Source of the DNA: Elusimicrobia bacterium RIFCSPLOWO2_01_FULL_54_10
GTDB lineage: Bacteria > Elusimicrobiota > Elusimicrobia > 2-02-FULL-39-32
NCBI GenBank assembly: GCA_001799975.1
Contig: MGUQ01000090.1
Location: 1-5,546 of the forward strand
Reading direction: 5' to 3'
Length of the DNA stretch: 5,546 nt
Numbering within the stretch: position 1 is the stretch's first letter; every line of letters starts with the position of its first letter. A program made the translations under genes and the position numbers. The notes beneath the pieces are model-generated. The model made no database searches, had not been told where the DNA came from, and saw only the letters and a list, made by a program, of their open reading frames with translations. Shown here one piece after another: positions 1 to 5,474 of the stretch.

Positions 1-111
1 GATTCTTTCACCGGTTTAGTGGATTGTTTCCACCGGAATGCATGGACGATTTGACCGGAATCCGCACCCGGAGATGGAAGCAATGGAGACAAGCTCCGGT
101 GCTGGGTCGTT

Positions 112-411
112 TTGGAATCCATTCTCCGGAGCCGCAAGGAATACCGCAAAAAAATTGACCCGCTTTCCTGGCAAGTTCACGACATTTTTGACAGAGTCCA
201 AATCGCCCATCGTGTATTCTTTTTAACGGGATCTTACGGGATCATCGAAAGGGTAAAGGAGCGCGTCGCGCTTTGCAGATGGGGAAAATGCCAGATATCC
301 TTTGCGGAGGTGAAGGAGTTTTTAAAGAGTCCCGAGGCATTTGGTGCCCTATGGCAGGCGGAAGAAAAAGCTAGCTCAATTCAGGCGCATTCAAATAGCA
401 GTTTTATGTAA
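112..411 (+). CDS. Hypothetical protein or gene remnant, TTG start
   Basis: This open frame would encode 99 residues from a TTG codon and ends at TAA 409-411. I do not recognise the product. Residues 1-88 look protein-like: a basic start (ESILRSRKEYRKKIDP), a middle with HRVFFLTGSYGIIERVKERV, and an acidic/basic helix-like end (EVKEFLKSPEAFGALWQAEEK). There is no ATG in the frame upstream, a stop lies at 52-54, and the sequence before the TTG has only a poor ribosome-binding match (CTGGG near 103-107). Another frame, open at 38-226, gives a plausible N-terminal part (MHGRFDRNPHPEMEAMETSS), so a frameshifted remnant is possible. No signal peptide or membrane segment is evident. It could equally be a chance open frame. 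Confidence 0.3.
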   Translation: MESILRSRKEYRKKIDPLSWQVHDIFDRVQIAHRVFFLTGSYGIIERVKERVALCRWGKCQISFAEVKEFLKSPEAFGALWQAEEKASSIQAHSNSSFM

Positions 412-460
412 AATGGCCATGCAATGTGCCCGGCAAAGGCCAGAGAAGCAAATAGATATG

Positions 461-490
461 TGCATAAACTGCCGGGATTCCCGGTATATT
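461..490 (+). promoter_or_regulatory. Weak upstream promoter P1
   Basis: TGCATA (461-466, 3 of 6 matches to the -35 consensus), an 18-bp spacer and TATATT (485-490, 5 of 6 to the -10 consensus) are laid out as in the consensus promoter 28 bp downstream. A transcript would start near 497 and carry a leader of about 28 nt with no Shine-Dalgarno motif. It may be a weak second promoter or simply the decayed half of the duplication. Confidence 0.3.
470..486. promoter_or_regulatory. Operator palindrome O1
   Basis: TGCCGGGATTCCCGGTA is a palindrome around the central T at 478, with a perfect core CCGGGATTCCCGG (472-484) and one mismatch at the outer positions (471/485). It lies just upstream of the -35 box of the main promoter. 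Its centre is 28 bp from that of O2, so two bound dimers would flank the -35 element. It is probably a binding site for a dimeric repressor or activator; the protein is not identifiable here. Confidence 0.6.
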
Positions 491-518
491 GACAAACTAC
501 CGGGATTCCCGGTATAAT
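489..518 (+). promoter_or_regulatory. Consensus sigma70 promoter P2 of the ATPase-STAS-integrase operon
   Basis: TTGACA (489-494) and TATAAT (513-518) match both consensus hexamers exactly, with an 18-bp spacer. The base 7 nt past the -10 box is A525, the first base of the ATG of the ATPase gene. The mRNA is therefore predicted to be leaderless or nearly so. Such a strong core promoter would normally need tight control, which fits the operator palindrome that fills its spacer and overlaps the -10 box. Confidence 0.8.
498..514. promoter_or_regulatory. Operator palindrome O2 overlapping the P2 spacer and -10 box
   Basis: TACCGGGATTCCCGGTA is a perfect 17-bp palindrome (8-bp arms around T506). 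It occupies most of the spacer between -35 and -10 and its last two bases are the first two of TATAAT. Bound protein would block RNA polymerase, so repression is the simplest reading. With a single-base centre it could not fold as an RNA hairpin with full arms, so a DNA-binding site fits better than a terminator. Confidence 0.7.
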
Positions 519-524
519 TAGCCC

Positions 525-1490
525 ATGAAGATACATTTACCCAACAGCGCCTTTCTTGGAAACATTGATCCATTTTTAAGGGATTTTGATGCATCCCATC
601 CAGGCACCCTGGAAATCACCTCTAACAAAAAATGGATATCGATCCATCCTGCGGTTCTGTCCATGGTTGCCGCCCTTGGCTTAACCATCGAGCCATCAAA
701 CATAAAGTGTGAAAAATTCGAAGCGACATCGAAACACTACTTGGAAAGAATGGGATTGTTTAAATTTTTAAGGATGAAATCCGGCATAGAAATTACGGAG
801 CATGATCCCGCAGGCCGGTTCATCCCTTTGACTCAAATTAAGGATTCCGTGGGTTTGACTAAGTTTATTACGGACATGATTCCCCTCCTTCATGTGGAAC
901 CCAAACAAGCAGAGCCCATTCGATATGTGGTCAGTGAATTAGCGAGAAATGTGTTGGAACATTCTCTCTCCGAACATGGCGCCATTTTGTCGGCGCAGTA
1001 CTATATAAAAAGCAACACGATAAGAATAGGCATTGCCGATACCGGGGTCGGCATTAGAAAAACCATCAATCAATCCTACAATGCGAAAGATGATATGGAT
1101 GCCATCCGGCTGGCATTGATGCCTGGAATTACAGGGACCACAAAAAGAGAAGGTGGAACTGAACTTAACGCGGGGGCGGGGTTATTCTTCACTAAATCCA
1201 TTGCGAACGTGAACCGGGATTACTTCATGATCTACAGCGGTAAGGGAATGTATAAATTGCTGAAGCATAAACCCACCGCCAAATACACTCCGTTGCACGC
1301 TGATCCTTTTGACGATAGACACTCCAAGGGGATGGATTTTCCATTTTGGCAAGGGACTGTCGTCGGGATTGATATTTCTTTAAACACTACGAAAGAATTT
1401 TCAATGCTCCTGGACTTTATCAGGGACACTTATGCAAAAGCAGTAAGAGAAAGAAAAAAAGCAAAATATAGGAAGGCAAAGTTTACATGA
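525..1490 (+). CDS. GHKL-fold (HATPase_c) ATP-binding protein
   Basis: A soluble 321-residue protein with a C-terminal GHKL ATPase domain, about residues 105-300. Visible motifs are the N box SELARNVLEH (137-146; E138 as possible general base, N142 for Mg2+), the G1 box DTGVGI (172-177) and the G2 box NAGAGL (215-220), followed by GTVVGIDI (277-284). There is no phospho-acceptor H box and no membrane segment, so it is not an ordinary sensor kinase. The E-x3-N-x3-H pattern resembles anti-sigma kinases such as SpoIIAB/RsbW. Residues 1-95 form a separate domain (includes SIHPAVLSMVAALG and HYLERMGLFKFL) of uncertain, perhaps STAS-like, fold. The C-terminus (305-321) is very basic. ATG 525 is chosen because TAG 519-521 lies in frame just upstream; no Shine-Dalgarno is present, fitting leaderless translation. 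Its stop overlaps the next start (ATGA). The substrate is unknown. Confidence 0.85.
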   Translation: MKIHLPNSAFLGNIDPFLRDFDASHPGTLEITSNKKWISIHPAVLSMVAALGLTIEPSNIKCEKFEATSKHYLERMGLFKFLRMKSGIEITEHDPAGRFIPLTQIKDSVGLTKFITDMIPLLHVEPKQAEPIRYVVSELARNVLEHSLSEHGAILSAQYYIKSNTIRIGIADTGVGIRKTINQSYNAKDDMDAIRLALMPGITGTTKREGGTELNAGAGLFFTKSIANVNRDYFMIYSGKGMYKLLKHKPTAKYTPLHADPFDDRHSKGMDFPFWQGTVVGIDISLNTTKEFSMLLDFIRDTYAKAVRERKKAKYRKAKFT

Positions 1491-1777
1491 TCCATATCAA
1501 ACTCTTTGAGTCCGTAGGCAGTTTTGCGGAAAATAAGGATCTGGCAAGAGATATAAGGATGAAAAGACTGATCCCCGCCCTTGATAAGGGCGAGGCAATT
1601 ATTTTGGACTTTAAAAACATTGATTCGGCAACTCAATCCTTTATCCACGCGCTTATCAGCGATTTGATCAGAAATTATGGTGCCGAGGTCCTGGATAAGA
1701 TCAGTTTCAAGAACTGCAATGAAACAACACAAAAAATAATAAATATCGTGGTCGATTATATGCAAGAAAGCGAGTGA
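1487..1777 (+). CDS. STAS-like (DUF4325-type) small protein
   Basis: A 96-residue protein that looks like the STAS-like family DUF4325, commonly found beside GHKL ATPases. The central block EAIILDFKNIDSATQSFIHALISD follows the family pattern: a hydrophobic strand ending in DF, a Ser-containing turn (S47, S51), then a helix. A second strand (KISFKNCN, 71-78) and a C-terminal helix follow. S51 sits roughly where SpoIIAA-type antagonists carry the phosphorylated Ser; that placement is my manual alignment, not proof. ATG 1487 overlaps the ATPase stop (1488-1490), and AGGAAGG (1470-1476) lies 10 nt upstream, so translation is probably coupled. It likely binds or is a substrate of the neighbouring ATPase, as in partner-switch pairs. 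Length is normal for a single-domain STAS protein. Confidence 0.75.
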   Translation: MIHIKLFESVGSFAENKDLARDIRMKRLIPALDKGEAIILDFKNIDSATQSFIHALISDLIRNYGAEVLDKISFKNCNETTQKIINIVVDYMQESE

Positions 1778-1789
1778 GGATTAAAAGCT

Positions 1790-2845
1790 ATGGCCGGACT
1801 CTATAAGCGCGGCAAATTGTGGTACGTCAAATACTCCCTTAACGGCAAAACCGTTCGGAAATCTCTCAGCAAGGATAAGAAGACGGCGCTGGAATATAAG
1901 GCGCAGCTGGAAACGCAGATTTCCCGGCGTCATCTTTCCCTTCCCGTCTACAACTATTCCTGGCAAGACTTCGTTAAGAAATATTTGGCTTACAGCCTGG
2001 CAACCAAAAGAAGGCGCACGTGGGAATTGGATTCCGATGCTTTAAAATCTTTTACGAATTTTGTTTCCCCCAAAACCACCGGAGACATCACCAAAGAAAA
2101 ATTGGAGGACTGGAAAAATCATCGAGCCCAGCAAGTGGCTCCCCGGTCGGTCAATATCCATCTGCACCGAATCCTGGCTGGCTTTAGAAAGGGTGTGGAA
2201 TGGGGCTTAATGGAGCAGGGGCAATTTCAAGGGATCCCCAAGATCAAGGAAATCAAGAGGCTCCCGCGATATTTGACCCATGCGGAAATCCGAAAGCTTG
2301 AACAGGTAACCCCGTGGCGTTGGTGGACCATGTTTTACACCATGATCTGCACCGGGATGAGGCTGGGAGAGTTCCTTCACTTGAGATGGACTCAAATTGA
2401 CTTCGACAGGGGCATAATTAGTATAATAGCTGACCAAGATTGGGTGCCTAAAGATTTTGAGATGCGGGAAATTCCCATCCATCCGGACTTGGCCAAAATT
2501 CTGATGAAGATTCAAACCAAAAAAGACGCTGGTTCCCCTTATGTCTTTCATAACGGGAACATCAACAGGACTATGGTCAGGCGAATTCAAAGGAAGCTCT
2601 CTCTTTACTGTAAAAAGGCTGGCATAGCGCATTGCCGTATTCACGATTTAAGGCACACTTTTGCGAGCCATCTGGTGATGGAGGGGGTGGACATGCTTGC
2701 GGTGCGGGACTTGTTAGGGCACGCGAGCGTCAGGACCACAGAGATTTACGCCCACCTCTCTCCTTCCCACCTTAAAAGCGCCGTTGAAAAGCTGAGGCTT
2801 GGTACACAGTTTGGTACACACATGGAGCTTGTTCACTCGCACTAA
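1790..2845 (+). CDS. Tyrosine recombinase (phage-type integrase)
   Basis: A complete 351-residue integrase that would cut and rejoin DNA at attachment sites to insert or excise its element. Residues 1-50 form a small arm-binding-type domain (GLYKRGKLWYVKYSLNGK), 55-140 a SAM-like core-binding domain, and 160-335 the catalytic domain. All active-site residues are visible: R191 in TGMRLGE, a likely K221 in the beta-hairpin, H285 and R288 in HDLRH, H311 in LLGHAS, and the nucleophile Y320 in TTEIYAHL. ATG 1790 follows GAGGA (1776-1780), which overlaps the stop of the STAS-like gene, so it belongs to the same operon. The stop is 18 bp from the 5' end of tRNA-Ala on the same strand, the usual setting for integrases that use tRNA genes as targets. 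The gene looks intact. Confidence 0.95.
   Translation: MAGLYKRGKLWYVKYSLNGKTVRKSLSKDKKTALEYKAQLETQISRRHLSLPVYNYSWQDFVKKYLAYSLATKRRRTWELDSDALKSFTNFVSPKTTGDITKEKLEDWKNHRAQQVAPRSVNIHLHRILAGFRKGVEWGLMEQGQFQGIPKIKEIKRLPRYLTHAEIRKLEQVTPWRWWTMFYTMICTGMRLGEFLHLRWTQIDFDRGIISIIADQDWVPKDFEMREIPIHPDLAKILMKIQTKKDAGSPYVFHNGNINRTMVRRIQRKLSLYCKKAGIAHCRIHDLRHTFASHLVMEGVDMLAVRDLLGHASVRTTEIYAHLSPSHLKSAVEKLRLGTQFGTHMELVHSH
2799..2820 (+). repeat. Two 10-bp direct repeats at the 3' end of the integrase gene
   Basis: TTGGTACACA occurs at 2799-2808 and again at 2811-2820, a 12-bp period, within the last codons of the integrase (encoding LGTQFGTH). They lie 44-65 bp from the tRNA gene. Repeats of this size close to an attachment site can be recombinase arm sites, but they could also reflect a small in-frame duplication in a loosely constrained protein tail. 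Confidence 0.5.
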
Positions 2846-2858
2846 CCAGATTTATCAT
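2829..2858 (+). promoter_or_regulatory. Possible promoter for tRNA-Ala/aspS
   Basis: TATCAT (2853-2858) matches 5 of 6 bases of the -10 consensus, with a poor -35 candidate TTGTTC (2829-2834) 18 bp upstream, inside the end of the integrase gene. The predicted start would fall at or beside the first tRNA base, closer than is usual for a precursor with a 5' leader. Readthrough from the integrase operon is the alternative, since no terminator lies between the two genes. Confidence 0.3.
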
Positions 2859-2863
2859 CGAAC

Positions 2864-2936
2864 GGGGCTGTAGCTCAGCTGGGAGAGCGCCTGCATGGCA
2901 TGCAGGAGGTCAGGGGTTCAATCCCCCTCAGCTCCA
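2864..2936 (+). tRNA. tRNA-Ala (anticodon GGC)
   Basis: A complete 73-nt cloverleaf: acceptor stem GGGGCTG/CAGCTCC with one G-T wobble, D arm GCTC/GAGC, anticodon stem CCTGC/GCAGG enclosing the loop ATGGCAT with anticodon GGC (2897-2899), a 5-nt variable loop, and T arm AGGGG/CCCCT with loop TTCAATC. The discriminator is A2936; CCA is not encoded (CAT follows). It reads GCC/GCU alanine codons. It lies 18 bp after the integrase and 23 bp before aspS, probably co-transcribed with aspS, and is the likely integration target of the upstream element. Confidence 0.97.
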
Positions 2937-2959
2937 CATTTTATTTTCAGGGCATTTTC

Positions 2960-4738
2960 ATGTATCGTTCACATTCCTGCGGCCAGCTCCGCGCCTCCGA
3001 CTTAGGCATTACCGCCACCCTCTCCGGCTGGGTCCATTCCCGGCGGGACCATGGCGGAGTTCTTTTCATTGATTTGCGGGACCGAGAAGGCCTGGTCCAA
3101 GTGGTTTTCAACCCCGAGAAAACGGAAATCTATAAATCTGCCGAAACCCTGCGCTCAGAATTTGTCATCAAAGTTTCGGGCCCCGTGCGCAAAAGGCCTG
3201 AGGGAACCGAAAACAAAAACCTCGGCACGGGCGAAATCGAACTGGCGGCGGACTCTCTTGAAATCCTGAACACCTCCCAGGTGCCGCCGTTTGAAATTTC
3301 GCAGTTTTCCGAAGCCTCCGAAGAAATCCGCCTGGAATACCGCTATTTGGACTTGCGCCGCCCCACTCTGCAGCGTAACCTCATCCTCCGCCACAAGATA
3401 GCCCAGAATGTCCGGGAAACTTTAAACAAAGAAGGATTTCTCGAAATCGAAACTCCCATGCTCACCAAATCCACGCCGGAAGGCGCAAGGGATTTTCTTG
3501 TTCCCTCGCGTTTGAACCCGGGAAATTTTTACGCCCTGCCCCAGTCGCCCCAGTTGTTCAAGCAGATTTTGATGGTGGGCGGCCTGGATAAGTATTATCA
3601 GATTGTGCGCTGTTTTCGCGATGAAGATTTGAGAAGCGACCGCCAGCCGGAATTCACTCAAATCGATTTGGAGATGTCTTTTGTGGATGAGGCAGATGTC
3701 ATGGGGGTCACGGAAAAAATGGTGGCGGCGGCTTTTAAGGCGGCCACGGGACAAGACGTGAAACTTCCTTTCCTCCGCATGCCCTACAAAGAAGCCATGG
3801 ATAAATATGGCTCCGACAAGCCCGACTTGCGCTTTGGGCTGGAACTGATGGATGTGACGGAAGAAGTGAGAAACTGCGGATTTCAAGTTTTTGCCGGCGC
3901 GGTCAAAGACGGCGGAGTGGTCAAAGCCATTTGCTTGAAAGGCGGCGCTTCGACTGCGCGCGCCGAAATTGACCGCCTCACGGATTTTGTGCGCAAGCTG
4001 GGCGCCAAGGGCCTGGCCTGGATCAAATTCACGGACTCAGGCCCCGACTCCGCCATCACCAAATTTTTCTCCGAGGAAGATCTCGACAAGATCCAATCAA
4101 AAACAGGGGCCAACGCGGGGGATTTGCTTTTGTTCGGCGCGGGGGCCTGGAAATCTGTGGTCAATGTTTTGGGCACTCTTCGGACTGAGCTGGCCAAGAG
4201 AAATTATTTGTATCCCAAAGAGCAGGTGTTCAAATTTTTATGGGTGGTGGATTTTCCGCTTCTCGAATGGGACGATAAAGACAAGCGTTGGAACGCCATG
4301 CATCACCCTTTTACTTCACCCGATGAAGCCAGCCTGGCCACATTTGAAAAAGATCCTGGTGCCGCCAAGGCGCGCGCTTACGATATTGTTTTAAACGGCA
4401 CGGAGCTGGGCGGGGGCTCGGTGCGTATTCACCGCAAGGATGTTCAGTCCAAGGTATTCAGTGTTCTGGGAATTTCAGCGGAAGCGGCCAAGGAAAAATT
4501 CGGATTTTTGCTCACGGCTCTTGATTTTGGTGCTCCGCCCCACGGAGGCATTGCGCTGGGCTTGGACCGCTTTGTGGCCCTGCTTTTGGGAGAAGATTCC
4601 ATCCGGGACACCATCGCTTTTCCCAAAACTCAAAAGGGAACCGATTTGCTTTCCGGTTCCCCTTCCCCCGTTGCCCCCAAGCAACTTCAGGAAATCTTCA
4701 TCAAGACCGACGTTCCGAAAAAAATTATCCCTTCTTAA
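2960..4738 (+). CDS. aspS: Aspartyl-tRNA synthetase, likely non-discriminating
   Basis: A cytoplasmic class II synthetase of 592 residues, the usual bacterial AspRS length, which charges tRNA-Asp with aspartate. Domains in order: OB-fold anticodon-binding domain (about 15-110), catalytic core with motif 1 (EIETPMLTKSTPEGARDF, 162-179), QSPQLFKQ (195-202), motif 2 (FRDEDLRSDRQPEFTQID, 219-236), the bacterial GAD insertion (about 290-410), and motif 3 (GIALGLDRF, 530-538). His31 and Gly82 match the pair tied to tRNA-Asn recognition in non-discriminating AspRS such as that of Pseudomonas aeruginosa; discriminating E. coli has Leu and Lys there. If so, Asp-tRNA-Asn would be amidated by GatCAB. 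ATG 2960 is chosen because AGGG lies 7 nt upstream and the protein then aligns with the family; the in-frame ATG at 2900 lies inside the tRNA. The 3' end overlaps convergent aroD by 14 bp. Confidence 0.97.
   Translation: MYRSHSCGQLRASDLGITATLSGWVHSRRDHGGVLFIDLRDREGLVQVVFNPEKTEIYKSAETLRSEFVIKVSGPVRKRPEGTENKNLGTGEIELAADSLEILNTSQVPPFEISQFSEASEEIRLEYRYLDLRRPTLQRNLILRHKIAQNVRETLNKEGFLEIETPMLTKSTPEGARDFLVPSRLNPGNFYALPQSPQLFKQILMVGGLDKYYQIVRCFRDEDLRSDRQPEFTQIDLEMSFVDEADVMGVTEKMVAAAFKAATGQDVKLPFLRMPYKEAMDKYGSDKPDLRFGLELMDVTEEVRNCGFQVFAGAVKDGGVVKAICLKGGASTARAEIDRLTDFVRKLGAKGLAWIKFTDSGPDSAITKFFSEEDLDKIQSKTGANAGDLLLFGAGAWKSVVNVLGTLRTELAKRNYLYPKEQVFKFLWVVDFPLLEWDDKDKRWNAMHHPFTSPDEASLATFEKDPGAAKARAYDIVLNGTELGGGSVRIHRKDVQSKVFSVLGISAEAAKEKFGFLLTALDFGAPPHGGIALGLDRFVALLLGEDSIRDTIAFPKTQKGTDLLSGSPSPVAPKQLQEIFIKTDVPKKIIPS
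4623..4661 (-). terminator. Rho-independent-type terminator for aroD, inside aspS
   Basis: Read on the minus strand, GGGAACCG (4661-4654), a 10-nt loop and CGGTTCCC (4643-4636) form a perfect 8-bp stem, followed at once by the T-rich run TTTTGAGTTTTG. It lies 63 nt past the aroD stop and entirely inside the aspS coding sequence. On the plus strand no T run follows, so it should act only on aroD transcripts. Confidence 0.55.
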
Positions 4739-5474
4739 CCCTCGCGCGGGCGTAGGTTGGATAGAAAAGAGCGCAGCTGTCGATCAACTCCTCCACTGAA
4801 AGCTGCCCGGGTGCCGTGGGCGTGTTCATGAAGCCGTAGGTAATGCAGGAGCCATACAGAAACCCCGCCACGCGGGAAATCCTGCCCGCCTCTCCCATCC
4901 CAATCACAATTCGTTGAGTGCCCGCCAAAGCCATGGACAATGAGAAAATCCGCGTCACATCCTCATAGGTTTTTGCCATTCCCGCAATCTTGAGGATGTC
5001 TCCGCCCATGCCCTCAAATGATTTTAACAACGAAGCCAGCTTGTCCGGCCGAGGAATGCCGGTAAAATCGTGATAGGATAAAATTATTTTCGCGCCTTTT
5101 GCCCGCGCTTTGCCCAACAGTTCATTCATTTCCGCCTTAGATTCTATTTCAACATCGATGGCATCGGCAAATGGAAGGGAATCTTCAAAAATGATCTGGC
5201 GTTCGCGTTCGTCCACGGAGGTTTTTTGGGAAGGGGCTTGCTCGGCGGGGCTGCGCACGGTCACAATGATGGGGCAGGAGGAAATGTCTTTGACGGCTTG
5301 CAGGATGCTGGAAATGTTCTGCCGTTCTTTGGGTTTGAGCGTGTCCACGCGCACTTCAAGCAAGTCCGCGCCAAGCTTTGAGGCTCGTCTCGCGGCATCC
5401 ACCAGACGCTCGCCGCCGCCAAGGGAGGCGGCCACCAGCGGGCGTTTACCCAGCTCTTGCCAGGGGTTTTTCAT
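4725..5474 (-). CDS. aroD: Type I 3-dehydroquinate dehydratase
   Basis: A 249-residue cytoplasmic enzyme, typical length for the family, that converts 3-dehydroquinate to 3-dehydroshikimate in the shikimate pathway through a Schiff-base intermediate. Visible active-site elements: EVRVD (E40, R42, D44), TVR (R74), SYHDF with catalytic H135, KIAG with Schiff-base K162, ISRVAG (R201) and the substrate loop TAPGQL (T220, Q224). These match Salmonella DHQ1 residues E46, R48, D50, H143, K170, R213, S232 and Q236; the only visible change is Thr220 for the Ser. The minus-strand ATG at 5474 follows AAGGA (5486-5482) by 7 nt. It overlaps the upstream open frame by 29 nt, suggesting an operon, and converges on aspS with a 14-bp overlap. 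Confidence 0.96.
   Translation of the reverse strand: MKNPWQELGKRPLVAASLGGGERLVDAARRASKLGADLLEVRVDTLKPKERQNISSILQAVKDISSCPIIVTVRSPAEQAPSQKTSVDERERQIIFEDSLPFADAIDVEIESKAEMNELLGKARAKGAKIILSYHDFTGIPRPDKLASLLKSFEGMGGDILKIAGMAKTYEDVTRIFSLSMALAGTQRIVIGMGEAGRISRVAGFLYGSCITYGFMNTPTAPGQLSVEELIDSCALFYPTYARARVKKG

Larger units (their letters stand above)
461..516 (+). repeat. Tandem duplication of a 28-bp promoter/operator unit
   Basis: Positions 461-488 and 489-516 are head-to-tail copies of one 28-bp unit and match at 24 of 28 positions. The last 17 bases (CCGGGATTCCCGGTATA) are identical and the differences lie in the first 11, mostly in the -35 hexamer. Each copy carries a -35-like hexamer, a palindrome in the spacer and the start of a -10 box, so the whole promoter plus operator has been duplicated. 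With only two copies and no spacer between them it is not a CRISPR array. Confidence 0.8.
1..524. other. Left flank without a confidently assigned gene
   Basis: No gene I can name lies here. Positions 1-111 have stops in all three forward frames and no convincing start. Positions 112-411 hold one weak open frame, listed separately. Positions 412-460 show no clear terminator or coding signal, and 461-518 carry the promoter/operator region of the downstream operon. I see no RNA gene, IS end or CRISPR repeat. The stretch may be decayed DNA at the edge of, or inside, the integrated element. Confidence 0.5.

Noticed and set aside
11..129. Cluster of CCGG words at 11, 33, 55, 68, 96 and 126, the first three 22 bp apart
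   Set aside because: The flanking bases do not repeat well, and CCGG recurs elsewhere, so this may be composition only.
16..210. 64-codon minus-strand frame in the left flank
   Set aside because: No recognisable motif or promoter supports it, and the forward frame on the same DNA looks more protein-like.
461..516. CRISPR-like repeat
   Set aside because: Only two copies, directly abutting with no spacer, and the unit is plainly a promoter plus palindrome.
1430..1765. 111-codon open frame on the minus strand, opposite the STAS-like gene
   Set aside because: The forward gene has family similarity, a ribosome-binding site and a coupled start; the reverse frame has none of these.
2207..2644. 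145-codon open frame on the minus strand
   Set aside because: It is fully antisense to the catalytic domain of an intact integrase and shows no recognisable motif.
2900..2959. Upstream in-frame ATG that would lengthen AspRS by 20 residues
   Set aside because: It lies in the anticodon arm of tRNA-Ala, and the family N-terminus begins at the ATG at 2960, which has its own ribosome-binding site.
3422..3886. 154-codon open frame on the minus strand
   Set aside because: It is antisense to well-conserved AspRS motif 1 and motif 2 coding sequence; a shadow frame.
4740..4810. Terminator for aspS just past its stop
   Set aside because: Only a loose CAGCT/AGCTG pair with a long loop and no T run is present.
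4864..4876. CCCGC/GCGGG inverted repeat inside aroD
   Set aside because: A short 5-bp stem with no T run on either strand, within conserved coding sequence.
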